A program made the translations under genes and the position numbers. From NCBI RefSeq assembly GCF_900110485.1, contig NZ_FODY01000023.1, positions 1 to 64,000 on the forward strand: DNA of 64,000 nucleotides, given 5' to 3'. How positions within the stretch are numbered: the stretch's first letter is position 1; every line of letters starts with the position of its first letter. Below are positions 23,999 to 32,581 of this stretch, in pieces. The notes beneath the pieces are model-generated. The model worked only from the letters and a program-made list of their open reading frames with translations, did not search any database and was not told the DNA's origin. Source of the DNA: Propionispora vibrioides. GTDB taxonomy: Bacteria; Bacillota; Negativicutes; Propionisporales; Propionisporaceae.

Positions 23999-25204
23999 AT
24001 GAAATCTGATGACACAACAGTATTAACTATAAAATATGCGGGCCTGCAAGGTCTTTATTGGATGTCCTTCTGTTCTGTTTACAGCTTCGCCTCCGTCTTC
24101 CTGCTGTCACAGGAATTCGAAAACCAGCAAATTGGATTTTTACTGGCCCTTGCCAATATCCTATCGGTCATTTTGCAGCCAACTATCGGTTCCTGGCTTG
24201 ACAGGACCGGGAAGCTTTCTTTAAAGGCGGTCGTTTCCTGTCTAACGTTGAGCAATATGGCGTTGTTGACCGGCCTCCTGCTCTCTTCCGGCCATCTTGT
24301 CTGGAGCGCTGTCCTGTATGGCGGCGCCGTTACCCTGACACTGACGATACAGCCTCTGTTGAATTCCTTTATCTTTGAGTATATCAATGAAGGCCATGCG
24401 GTCAACTATGGCCTCACCCGCGGCATCGGTTCGATCTCCTTTGCCTTCCTGTCGTTATTGCTGGGACTGCTAACCACAAAAACCAATCCCTATATTCTTC
24501 CCCTGGCCGATATTGCCCTACTCACGTTTTTTCTCCTGCTTGTCCAAACCTTTCCCTTAACGGAAGCACAAAAAAGGCAGAAACATCTGCCTGACCCGCC
24601 CGATAGCCGGGGGACTGTCTGTAGCTATGCCGGCTTCGCCAAATCATATAACCGTTTTTCCCTATTCTTGCTAGCCTTAACCTGCCTCTTCATTTTCCAC
24701 ACGATCACCAACACCTATTTATTGCAGATTATGAAGCAGATTGGCGGCCAAGACAGCGATTTCGGCCTGTCGCTCACCATAGCCGCCGTCTGCGAATTAC
24801 CTGCCATGCTGGGTTTTGGTCTTTTAGTAACCAAATATACCAGCGGTACACTGCTAAAAGTCGCCGGTTTCTTCTATGTCATACGCAGTCTGCTGTTTTT
24901 AACGGCAAGCTCGGTGCTGATGATCAACTTTGCTCAGCTTTTCCAGGGACTTTCTTTTGCTCTTTATACGCCTGCCTCGATTTATTATGTCAATGAACTA
25001 ATGAATGACAAAGACAAAGTAAAAGGCCAGACCTTTATTGTGGGAGCCACCACGCTGGGAAGCGTGTTCGGCAGCATGACCGGTGGCTGGCTGCTGGATC
25101 ACGCCAGCGTGCAGGCTATGCTGCTCCTCGGTATGGCCGCCGCTCTGGTCGGCAGCCTCTTACTCTTCTATTCGGTTAAAAGCGACCTGCAGGGGAAAAG
25201 TTAG
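23999..25204 (+). CDS. MFS_1-like major facilitator transporter
   Basis: 401 aa with 12 predicted helices, of the MFS_1-like/nucleoside-sugar symporter type (YWMSFCSVYSFASVFL, GSWLDRTGKLSLKAV as loop 2-3, RGIGSISFAFLSLLLG). The second half has YTPASIYYVNELMN and GATTLGSVFGSMTGGWLLD, typical of this group. Substrate unknown. GGGAG lies 8 bases before the ATG. The TAG stop is shared with the start of a 53-base repeat remnant. Confidence 0.85.
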   Translation: MKSDDTTVLTIKYAGLQGLYWMSFCSVYSFASVFLLSQEFENQQIGFLLALANILSVILQPTIGSWLDRTGKLSLKAVVSCLTLSNMALLTGLLLSSGHLVWSAVLYGGAVTLTLTIQPLLNSFIFEYINEGHAVNYGLTRGIGSISFAFLSLLLGLLTTKTNPYILPLADIALLTFFLLLVQTFPLTEAQKRQKHLPDPPDSRGTVCSYAGFAKSYNRFSLFLLALTCLFIFHTITNTYLLQIMKQIGGQDSDFGLSLTIAAVCELPAMLGFGLLVTKYTSGTLLKVAGFFYVIRSLLFLTASSVLMINFAQLFQGLSFALYTPASIYYVNELMNDKDKVKGQTFIVGATTLGSVFGSMTGGWLLDHASVQAMLLLGMAAALVGSLLLFYSVKSDLQGKS

Positions 25205-25254
25205 TACCGCGTAACCTTCATTATGCCTACAGTTTTAGGATTGACAAGGTATTA
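25202..25254. repeat. Miniature family A3 remnant
   Basis: Starts TAGTACC in the stop codon of the MFS gene and ends TAGGATTGACAAGGTATTA. Both ends match the terminal repeats of the 51558 copy (TAGTACC...TCAATCCTA), but the ~110-base core is missing, so it looks like an internally deleted element. Confidence 0.5.
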
Positions 25255-25261
25255 GGTTCTC

Positions 25262-25729
25262 TTATTGTCTGGCTTTGCCGCTCATATGGCTGATCTCCAG
25301 TTTCAGTACGGTCGTCTTAGCCAGCGCCCGGTCAATATATTGCAGCCCTGACTCATAATAGTCGGGGCTGTATTTTTTGATCAGCGCAATCAGTCCCTGC
25401 CGCTTTTCCTCCGGGTCGTCGATCACCGTCATCCGGCCAAACACAATAGCCGATTTATACTTGGTGGAAAAAGCCGCCGGCAATAGCTCCACAGCATCGG
25501 CCACGGTAAAACAGACGCTGGCATTATGCCGCAGATTGTTCAGTTTCTTTCCCTCCGGGGCACAGTGAAAATAAATTACTCCCGGCACATAAGCAAAGCT
25601 CATGGGTACCGCATAAGGAGTATGGTCCTCACTCACCGTCGCCAGTGTTCCCACTTGCGCCGTTTCCAGCAATTGCTGCGTATCCGTCTCCTGCATCGCT
25701 CTGTCGTTCCGTCTCATCTCACTAAACAT
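25262..25729 (-). CDS. Pyridoxamine 5'-phosphate oxidase family protein (NimA-like)
   Basis: 155 aa. VGTLATVSEDHTPYAVPMSFAY (split strands), VIYFHCAPEGKKLNNL and ASVCFTVAD form the FMN-binding split barrel; the AFSTKYKSAIVFGR segment is typical of the NimA/5-nitroimidazole reductase-like subgroup. The conserved histidine of HCAPEGKK is present. Probably a flavin- or heme-dependent reductase; substrate unknown. GGAGGAGAG precedes ATG. Single gene. Confidence 0.88.
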   Translation of the reverse strand: MFSEMRRNDRAMQETDTQQLLETAQVGTLATVSEDHTPYAVPMSFAYVPGVIYFHCAPEGKKLNNLRHNASVCFTVADAVELLPAAFSTKYKSAIVFGRMTVIDDPEEKRQGLIALIKKYSPDYYESGLQYIDRALAKTTVLKLEISHMSGKARQ

Positions 25730-25795
25730 AGTCTCTCCTCCAGCTTCTCCAGCATTGTTATCACAAGTATGTACCGTAAAATCAAGTGTCAGCGG

Positions 25796-25872
25796 CAGTA
25801 CCTTATCAGCCTTAATCCAATGGATACTGACAGTCTATTTTCCGCATCCCTTCGTTGTCGTCAGTCAGCCTG
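25796..25872 (-). repeat. Family A3 repeat, partial copy
   Basis: The stretch matches the right two-thirds of the 51558 copy in reverse: terminal GTACCTTATCAG, then ATACTGAC.GTCTATTTTCCGCA and CCTTCGTTGTCGTCAGTCAGC. Similarity stops near 25872, at the 3' end of the DUF169 gene, whose stop codon lies inside the repeat. Confidence 0.65.
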
Positions 25873-26607
25873 CTGTCGCTTCAGCCGCGTCAACACTTTT
25901 TGCCACGCAGGTTTTTCGAAGAAGCTGCCAGGCACATTGTCCTCCAACTCCCGGAACATGGCATAGGGTACGGCAAAGGACAGCATATCCGGCCCTACCA
26001 TGGGGCGTACGGTAATATCAGTCAGGCCTACTACGGCCCGGGGATTATCTTTTTTCGTTTCCCCGTAAGGGATGAGAAAGACCGACTGACAGCCGGAGCC
26101 AAAGGGCAGCAGGACATTTTCTATCCCTGGCCGGCTATAGTTGGCCAATACGGCCAGCGCCGACAGTTGATCCACATTGACATAAAAAACAACCAACACC
26201 GGTGGCTCCTCGGCAGCAGTTACCTCTGACAGCGGCTTAAACACCACATAAGGAAACGGGAGATCCGTGATGGGCAGACATTCCACAAAATCCCGTCCCA
26301 GTTCCGGCGTTTTGAGATAACCTTCCCCTTCAAACAGGCCCTCCTTGCCTACCGATAAAAAATACTCGATTCCACCGGGATAATTGGGAAATTGCCCGAA
26401 GCCCAGTCCGGCTTTGCCCCCCAGACAGACGGTTGTCTGACGCTCAAAAACGGCTGTCTTTCCCTTGGCGGCCGCGATAAACAGCGGAATGATACAGCTC
26501 CATTGGCCTTCCTTCCCCTGCAGCGCGCCAGCCGGTTTTTCATTACGCAGTAGTACCGCCACCGGTTGATACCGTAATTCCAGAGCTTTTACTAAACAGC
26601 TTTCCAT
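25861..26607 (-). CDS. DUF169 family protein
   Basis: 248 aa of the DUF169 (ArCR) family: RYQPVAVLLRNEKPAGA at the N-terminus, CLGGKAGLGFG, VEYFLS-like glycine-rich middle, PYVVFKPLSEV, VNVDQLSALAVLANYS and the C-terminal DMLSFAVPYAMFRELEDNVPGSFF. Function unknown; family members occur in anaerobes, often near redox or C1 genes. TGAGGGG precedes ATG. The final residues (QAD-stop) are encoded by a repeat that appears to have joined the 3' end, so the native C-terminus may have been a few residues different. Confidence 0.85.
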   Translation of the reverse strand: MESCLVKALELRYQPVAVLLRNEKPAGALQGKEGQWSCIIPLFIAAAKGKTAVFERQTTVCLGGKAGLGFGQFPNYPGGIEYFLSVGKEGLFEGEGYLKTPELGRDFVECLPITDLPFPYVVFKPLSEVTAAEEPPVLVVFYVNVDQLSALAVLANYSRPGIENVLLPFGSGCQSVFLIPYGETKKDNPRAVVGLTDITVRPMVGPDMLSFAVPYAMFRELEDNVPGSFFEKPAWQKVLTRLKRQQAD

Positions 26608-26656
26608 GTCGTTCCCCTCACTTTATTTTAGTTCCTTAACAACCGTCGGTAAACCC

Positions 26657-26823
26657 TAATGCTTCATCCCGCGAAAATCTGTAGTAGCTCATCGGCCTTT
26701 TTGCTGCCAGTCTTCGTTGTCGTCGGCTTACATATGGCCGATATGCGCGCCTTCTCCACCTCGCCTGACAGCAAAAATTCTCAATGCCATACTACCTACA
26801 TTTTTCCACCGGATGAAGCACTA
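26657..26823 (-). repeat. Family A repeat element, copy 3
   Basis: Flanked by TA on both sides (26657-58 and 26822-23) with terminal repeats GCTTCATCC / GGATGAAGC. Strong similarity to the 20102 copy; the minus-strand core is GCATAT-CGGCC-ATATGT then AAGCCGACGACAACGAAG. The remainder of the gap (26824-26990) shows no gene. Confidence 0.78.
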
Positions 26824-26990
26824 GGCAACTAAACAAAAGCACAACGATGGGTAAATCTGTCTCCTACACTGTAATTAACCATTCCCAGCTATAACCCTCT
26901 AAATAAAAACATGTTTCTATTCCGTTATTTTATCCAGCAACCTACAACCCATGCCTTTTCCGTCAAAGTATGAAAAAACGCCAAATCCGG

Positions 26991-27893
26991 TTACCTTACT
27001 TCAGCCGCCCTGCCTTCATCAGCCAGGATTACATTTTCCAGCGCCAGCAGCGGCGGCGACATCCATTTATCACGATGAAACAGCATTTGCGCCTGAATTG
27101 GAATATCAAGCCCCGCCACAGGCAAGACTGCCAGTTCGCCGCGCTGCAGCTCTTCCTGTACAACAATTTCAGGCAGCAGCGAAATCCCCAGTTCATATTT
27201 AACGCATTGCTTGATTGATTCCAGACTGCCGAATTCCAAAATGGTGTTAGCCTCAATCCGTTCTTTTTCCAAAAGATGCTTCAAATCTACCGGATAACCG
27301 CAATACCCTTCGGGCAGCAAAAAGGTTTGACCGTTTAACTGCTGAACCGACAGCGTCTTTCCGGTGGCCAATTCATGCTGCGGCGCCGCAACCAGCACCG
27401 TCTTGCCGCTGAACAGGCTTTTTTGCCGCAATTGAGGTTGTCCGGCTTCATCCTGCAGACCAAAAGCCACATCAATACTATTTTGTTGCAACCACTGGGG
27501 AAAATCAATGCAATTGCCTACTTTCAGGTTGACCTGCACCTGCGGATACAAGGTTCTGTACCGTTTCAGCAAGGGCGGCAGCCAAAAAGCACAAAGCGTC
27601 TCAGCGGCTCCTACCACAATCGAACCGGCAAACACCACATCCTCGCGAAAAGCCTGTCTTGCCGCCTCGGCTTCCCGCACCATACGTTCGGCAAAAGGTA
27701 AGAAGATTTTCCCCCGGTCGGTCAAAAATACTTTCCGTCCGATACGTTCAAATAGTTTCACATTCAGGTATGATTCCAGACTGTGGATATGCTCGGATAT
27801 GGTCGACTGAGAGTAGTTTAGTGTCCGGGCGGTCTCACCGAAATGCAACAGGCGGGCAACAGTTATAAAGGTAATCAGATGTTTGCTGTCCAT
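26991..27893 (-). CDS. LysR-family transcriptional regulator
   Basis: 300 aa from ATG 27893 (GGAAGTG upstream; an earlier in-frame ATG at 27923 lacks a good site). The HTH (residues ~1-60) includes HLITFITVARLLHFGETART and YSQSTISEHIHSLE; the effector-binding domain starts near FAGSIVVGAAETLC. It is divergent from the YjeH-like amino acid transporter at 28020, which it probably controls. The 126-base shared region carries an ATCAT-N7-ATGAT dyad with the T-N11-A pattern of LysR sites. Confidence 0.9.
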   Translation of the reverse strand: MDSKHLITFITVARLLHFGETARTLNYSQSTISEHIHSLESYLNVKLFERIGRKVFLTDRGKIFLPFAERMVREAEAARQAFREDVVFAGSIVVGAAETLCAFWLPPLLKRYRTLYPQVQVNLKVGNCIDFPQWLQQNSIDVAFGLQDEAGQPQLRQKSLFSGKTVLVAAPQHELATGKTLSVQQLNGQTFLLPEGYCGYPVDLKHLLEKERIEANTILEFGSLESIKQCVKYELGISLLPEIVVQEELQRGELAVLPVAGLDIPIQAQMLFHRDKWMSPPLLALENVILADEGRAAEVR

Positions 27894-27949
27894 ATCATCA
27901 CTTCCATCGTTTTTTTCGATCATTATCTTTTAAACAATCGAATTATCAC

Positions 27950-27966
27950 ATCATTACTTTTATGAT
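27950..27966. promoter_or_regulatory. Candidate LysR operator
   Basis: ATCATTACTTTTATGAT, a dyad ATCAT-N7-ATGAT located midway between the divergent LysR and transporter genes. Confidence 0.4.
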
Positions 27967-28019
27967 ACGATATAGTAAATCCTGTTGCAATCCAATTCTT
28001 ATGTAAGGGAGCGCCCTCT

Positions 28020-29279
28020 ATGCAACCGCAAATAAAATTAAAAAAAAGCATTACCTGGCTGCAAGGTTCGGCTTTAACGGTCGGAGCCGTTCTCGGCGCC
28101 GGTATCCTGGTTCTGCCGTCCATCACGGCAACGATGGCCGGCCCGGCCTCACTCATCAGCTGGCTGCTTATGGGGCTGCTATCGCTGCCCATGGTTATTG
28201 TCATTAGTCTGATGTCCTCCCGCTTTCCCGATTCGGGAGGTATGGCAACCTATGTCCGGCAAGGGTTCGGTGATTTTCCCAGCCGCCTTACCGGCGTACT
28301 CATGCTGACTGCTATGCCCTTTGGCATGCCCGTTACGGCTTTGATCGGTGCCCATTACCTGGCTAGTGTCTTCGGCTGGTCAGAGGCAGGCATTCACGCT
28401 GCAGCGGCCGGTATGCTGCTACTGGCCATTGCCCTGAATTACCGGGGTATTGAGTTGTCCGGCCGTACCCAGTTAGGTGTGGTATCCGTGATCCTGCTCA
28501 TTCTCGCTTTTGCTGTTTTGTCTGCTCTGCCCGCCATTAAGCATTCGGCCTTTCTTCCTTTGCTTCCCCATGGCTGGACTGCCGTTGGTGAAGCCATGTC
28601 ATTAATCTTTTTTGCTTTTATCGGCTGGGAAATGATCGGAAATTTAGCGGAGGAATTTAAAAACCCAACCAAAGATATCCCTATCAGCCTGGGCATCTCG
28701 GTTATTCTTGTTAACCTGTTATATCTTGCCGTGGCATTTGTCACGATCGGCAGTAATGTGTACCATTCCGAGACACCGCTCACCGCCATGGTCACACTGA
28801 TATCCTACCGGTGGGGGAGCATGGCCGGGATAGTGGTAGCCATTTTAGGCTTTATTGCCTGCTATTGCCCTGTCCAGACCTTTATCGCCGGCTTCTCCCG
28901 CCTGGTATATGCCCAGGCCAGGGACGGACATTTCCCGCCCCACTTCGGCCAGTTGCATACCAAATTTCAAACGCCCCATATCGCACTGCTGGCCTTTGCC
29001 CCACTCTATTTGCTCATATTGTCGTTAAGCTACGTACTGTCCTGGGACCTGAAAGCACTGATCAATCTGCCCTGCGCTAATTTTCTTATCGTATACCTGC
29101 TTGGCATGCTGGCCTCAGCCCGCATTCTTTCCGGCAAAGCAGCCAAACTGTTGGCTTGGTTTAGCGCATTTGTATCGGGCATAGTCTTTTTATTCTCCGG
29201 TTGGGCGATCTTGTATCCCCTTGGCATAGCAGGTCTGCTGTCTTTACGGCAGTTTCGTGCCCGGCTTAAGCCGAACTGA
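28020..29279 (+). CDS. APC-family amino acid transporter, YjeH-like exporter
   Basis: 419 aa with about 12 helices. VGAVLGAGILVLPSI is the APC helix-1 signature; FPDSGGMATYVRQGFG, AEEFKNPTKDIP and FSRLVYAQARDGH match the E. coli YjeH group (methionine/branched-chain amino acid exporter). Export rather than import is inferred from this similarity and from the divergent LysR arrangement usual for such exporters. AAGGGAG precedes the ATG. Confidence 0.83.
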   Translation: MQPQIKLKKSITWLQGSALTVGAVLGAGILVLPSITATMAGPASLISWLLMGLLSLPMVIVISLMSSRFPDSGGMATYVRQGFGDFPSRLTGVLMLTAMPFGMPVTALIGAHYLASVFGWSEAGIHAAAAGMLLLAIALNYRGIELSGRTQLGVVSVILLILAFAVLSALPAIKHSAFLPLLPHGWTAVGEAMSLIFFAFIGWEMIGNLAEEFKNPTKDIPISLGISVILVNLLYLAVAFVTIGSNVYHSETPLTAMVTLISYRWGSMAGIVVAILGFIACYCPVQTFIAGFSRLVYAQARDGHFPPHFGQLHTKFQTPHIALLAFAPLYLLILSLSYVLSWDLKALINLPCANFLIVYLLGMLASARILSGKAAKLLAWFSAFVSGIVFLFSGWAILYPLGIAGLLSLRQFRARLKPN

Positions 29280-29306
29280 TTGCGTTTGCGGTATGCCATA
29301 CTGCCC

Positions 29307-30029
29307 TTATCGGAAATCGGCTTGGTTACCCAGCATTTTTTGTACCCAGGCAAAGGCATGCTTCGCCGAAAACTCGGCCATTCCCTTTTTATACAATACA
29401 TCGGCTTTTTGGAAGCTGGCGGGCAGCGGCTGCACCGGGGGGAAAGGGAAAGAAATACAATACATCCCGGCCTGTTTAGCCGCCTCCACACCATACTGCG
29501 AATCTTCCAGCACCAGGCAATTTTCCGGCGGCACCCTAAGCCGTCTGGCCGTTTCCAGAAAAATATCGGGAGCCGGTTTTCCCTTCGCCACTTCCTCCGC
29601 CGAAACAAACAATTGAAAATAAGAAGCAATGCCGGTAATTGAGGCCAGTAACTCAATAACCTCTACAGAAGAGCCCGAAGCAATGGCCATCGGCATGTTT
29701 TCCGCCTGCAAACGCCGCAAGAAAGAAAACATTTCCGGAAAAACCTTGGTATTCTCTCTGGCGATATCCAGATAGTAACGGTTCTTCTTTTCCATTAAAC
29801 TTTCCAGAGATTCGGTAATTTGAAAACTCTGCTTAATCTCTTTTATCATATCCAGCGAACTGATACCAACGTATTTAAGACCCATTTCCTCGGTAAAATC
29901 AATATCATATTCCTTTAGCAATTTTTTATCGCTCTCATAATAGTTAGGTTCACTGTCAATCAAGGTACCGTCCAAATCAAAAATAACCGCTTTAATCGGC
30001 ACTCCCGGATTGTTCTGCCCTTTTGTCAT
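29307..30029 (-). CDS. HAD-superfamily hydrolase (beta-phosphoglucomutase-like)
   Basis: 240 aa from ATG 30029 (GGGAGGG upstream; the frame continues to 30122 without a ribosome site). Motif I AVIFDLDGTLIDSE contains nucleophile Asp18 and Asp20; motif II AIASGSS; motif III/IV KGKPAPDIF and LVLEDSQYGVEAAK. The helical cap (about 28-90) puts it in subfamily IA with sugar phosphatases and mutases. Exact substrate unknown. Converges with the YjeH-like gene; the stretch 30030-30166 holds nothing recognisable. Confidence 0.9.
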   Translation of the reverse strand: MTKGQNNPGVPIKAVIFDLDGTLIDSEPNYYESDKKLLKEYDIDFTEEMGLKYVGISSLDMIKEIKQSFQITESLESLMEKKNRYYLDIARENTKVFPEMFSFLRRLQAENMPMAIASGSSVEVIELLASITGIASYFQLFVSAEEVAKGKPAPDIFLETARRLRVPPENCLVLEDSQYGVEAAKQAGMYCISFPFPPVQPLPASFQKADVLYKKGMAEFSAKHAFAWVQKMLGNQADFR

Positions 30030-30166
30030 AGCTACCCTCCCGTTTATTAAGCCGGCCGGCTGCCGCCGTATAGCCTTCTTTCTCCTATTGTAACAGACCG
30101 CGCAGAGCGTCGTAAACAACACCTGTAAACACTTGAGTATTTTACTGCCGGGACTGACACCGGCAT

Positions 30167-30205
30167 AAAAACATCCCGCAGGGAAATCCCTCCGGGATGT
30201 TTTAG
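30167..30205 (-). terminator. Terminator after the cyclopropane synthase gene
   Basis: Arms AAAACATCCCGCAGGG (30167-30183 region) and CCCTCCGGGATGTTTT (30188-30203) with an AAAT loop; T-rich on both strands. It lies just past the cfa-like stop (30236). Confidence 0.8.
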
Positions 30206-30235
30206 GTTTCTCGCGGCAAAGCGCGAACCACCGGT

Positions 30236-31417
30236 TTATTCAGCATAAACATGTTCATAAGTCAGGGGAGTCTCGTTATTAATCCCTTTGGAAAATAGCA
30301 ATTGATGGATATCCAGCCCTGACACCCGGAAAGCAGAGGCGCAGCCTCTTAAATATAGCTCCCACATACGGATAAACCGTTCATCAAATTTTTGCCGGAT
30401 AAGATCTTTTTTCTGCGCGAAGTTTTCATACCAGCGATCCAGCGTCATGGCATAATGCAGGCGCAGGCTTTCCAACTGCAGCAAATGAAAATCATATTCC
30501 GGCAGCAGCCACACCGTCTCCCGCAATGATGGAACATACCCTCCCGGGAAAATATACTTGGCAATCCAGGGATTGGTCACTTCCTCAAACATACCTGTAA
30601 TAGAATGCAGCAAAGATAGACCACCGGGAACCAGCAAGTTATGTACCTGTTGCATATAGCGTCCTAAATTCGCTCTTCCCACATGCTCAAACATGCCGAC
30701 ACTGACAATTTTATCAAACTGTTCTTTTCGCGGATCGACCTCCAGATAATGCCGCAGCTCGACCTGGACCTGATCCTCCAGCCCCAACTCGGCGATCCGT
30801 CGCTTAGTGCCTTCATATTGCTCGGTACTTAGGGTAATACCGGTCGCCTTCACCTGATATTGCTGGGCGGCCCGGATAATCAGCCAGCCCCAGCCGCAGC
30901 CAATATCCAGCAGCCGCTCTCCCGGTTTAAGGTTCAGCTTTTTCAATATATGATCAATTTTCTGTAGCTGCGCCTGCTGCAGGGAATCTCCCGGTTCTTT
31001 AAAATAGGCGCAGGAATAACTCATCGTTTCATCCAGCCAGAGGGAAAAGAAATCATTGCCCAAATCATAATGATGCTCAATATGCTCCTGCTGTACCTTA
31101 CAATCCACAGTGCCGGGGTTCAAAACCCCCTGTCGTTCCAGTGGCTGAGGCTGGGTGTTCAGCATAACGATACGAATGATATCGTCCATCGAGCCCTCCA
31201 GGTCGATCAGCCCGTCCATATAGGCTTCTCCCAGGGCCAGCACCATATCCTCCGTATTGAACTTTATGGGCGGCTCCTTATGAAAAATCACTTTAAAGGA
31301 CGGCGGTTCACCGCCATAGGACTCTTCCTCCCCATCCCAGAATACAACGGAAAATCCACCTTTTTTCCAGGTTTTCAGCAAAAGTTTCAGTGCCATTTTT
31401 TTCAACAACCCAATCAC
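30236..31417 (-). CDS. Cyclopropane-fatty-acyl-phospholipid synthase family protein
   Basis: About 393 aa. The N-terminal lipid-binding part (FSVVFWDGEEESYG, DGLIDLEGSM) is followed by the SAM methyltransferase core LLDIGCGWGWLIIRAA (about 175), then GITLSTEQYE, VSVGMFEHVG and FIFPGGYVPS-type sequence (YIFPGGYVPSLRE). These are the usual CFAS motifs. It would add a methylene to unsaturated membrane phospholipids. Start uncertain: GTG 31417 has GGAG 9 bases upstream; the frame opens at GTG 31492, and ATG 31396 is also possible. Confidence 0.88.
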   Translation of the reverse strand: MIGLLKKMALKLLLKTWKKGGFSVVFWDGEEESYGGEPPSFKVIFHKEPPIKFNTEDMVLALGEAYMDGLIDLEGSMDDIIRIVMLNTQPQPLERQGVLNPGTVDCKVQQEHIEHHYDLGNDFFSLWLDETMSYSCAYFKEPGDSLQQAQLQKIDHILKKLNLKPGERLLDIGCGWGWLIIRAAQQYQVKATGITLSTEQYEGTKRRIAELGLEDQVQVELRHYLEVDPRKEQFDKIVSVGMFEHVGRANLGRYMQQVHNLLVPGGLSLLHSITGMFEEVTNPWIAKYIFPGGYVPSLRETVWLLPEYDFHLLQLESLRLHYAMTLDRWYENFAQKKDLIRQKFDERFIRMWELYLRGCASAFRVSGLDIHQLLFSKGINNETPLTYEHVYAE

Positions 31418-31720
31418 CCCATGTATCTCCAAAATATTAAACCCAAAGCGGTAAAACAGGCAGTTCAAAAATATCCGGAAATCCTGTAGCACGACAAAGC
31501 AACATCGCTGTTACGAAACCTATATTGCCCACTTACCACTGATTATACGCTTCTCCTCCGACCCTATCAATTAAACAAAAACAAGATAAGGAAAGATTTT
31601 ACAGGCATTCTTGACTTTCTGCCGTCTAAATCGGACTTTCTCTTCCATTTTGCCCAAAAATCGCCTAAAAACACGGCAAAATTACTCTTTCCTCTGTAGC
31701 GGATAAACATTGTCCAAATA
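31418..31720. other. Gene-free stretch upstream of the cyclopropane synthase
   Basis: AT-rich region (apart from the possible N-terminal extension to 31492). No coding frame, repeat or clear promoter pair was recognised. Confidence 0.4.
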
Positions 31721-31761
31721 AAAACTGCCGGCTGTGACCACTTTCGTGATCGCCGCCGGCA
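31721..31761 (-). terminator. Terminator of the PagL-like gene
   Basis: TGCCGGC (31726-31732) pairs with GCCGGCA (31755-31761), with an inner imperfect stem around a TTTC loop; on the minus strand it is followed by T5. Confidence 0.65.
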
Positions 31762-31878
31762 ATTTCTTTATTTTCTACTTTCCCTTATCCCTTTTCAGCA
31801 CATCCTAAATGATCGAACCGGCCACTGTTTATCGTTGATCAGTTATTTCCCGATGGGCCGGCCATCCTCTGTTTATTC

Positions 31879-32442
31879 TTAAAACTTGCTGGTTACGCCC
31901 ATGGATACGCCGTGCGCATTATACGAGGGATTATGACCACGATAACCACCATTGGAAACATGCATGAACATGTAGCCAACATTCAGCGAGGTATTCTCGT
32001 TAAACTTATAAACGAACTGCGGGCCTGCCCGCCACATAAAGTTATAGTACCGCCCACCGGCCGGAAAGATTTTGTCATACACGATAAAGCCACCGCTCAT
32101 ATCAAATGCCACCGCTAGCTTGCCGGAAAGCTCCCGCTCGTTGCGCACCAGATAAACAGGTCCGATACCGGTTGCGCTACTGTCCTGATCCTGCCGCGTA
32201 TAGTCTATGCTGCCTTGGGGACGGGTGATGGTGATGCCCCGGTAGACGGACCGGCTACCCTTCTCCGAAATCTTTTGCAGAACATGCAGCGATACCGTAT
32301 CCAGATCGCGGTTTGCTTTCATGGGCGTTAAATAATCCCAGTCCAGCTCCAGTTTGGCGTCCGCCGCATAGCCAATGGGTCTTCCCGCCATAAAAGCCAA
32401 TAGCACAGTCAGTACGATAACCGGATAAAAATATTTACGCAC
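31879..32442 (-). CDS. PagL-like lipid A 3-O-deacylase / acyloxyacyl hydrolase family protein
   Basis: 187 aa with a signal peptide (VIVLTVLLAFMAGRPIGYA) and an outer-membrane barrel-like mature part ending GVSMGVTSKF with a terminal Phe. The FMHVSNGGYRGHNPSYN segment matches the HxSN..NP catalytic region of PagL-type deacylases, with the His and Ser of the triad. At the spacing where I expect the acidic third residue there is an Asn, so activity should be checked. GTG start with GGGAG upstream. Together with lpxA it shows that the organism makes lipid A. Confidence 0.72.
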   Translation of the reverse strand: MRKYFYPVIVLTVLLAFMAGRPIGYAADAKLELDWDYLTPMKANRDLDTVSLHVLQKISEKGSRSVYRGITITRPQGSIDYTRQDQDSSATGIGPVYLVRNERELSGKLAVAFDMSGGFIVYDKIFPAGGRYYNFMWRAGPQFVYKFNENTSLNVGYMFMHVSNGGYRGHNPSYNAHGVSMGVTSKF

Positions 32443-32581
32443 AATATGACGCTCCCTATGTAAAAATTTTCTTGCTGCGTCCTGTTTTTTCTGCAGAACA
32501 TGTTAGATATTCTAGGTAGCGGAGCATTTTCCTGTCGCCCTATCAATGTATTGTAAAAATTCCGGCATACCCGGCTGCATC

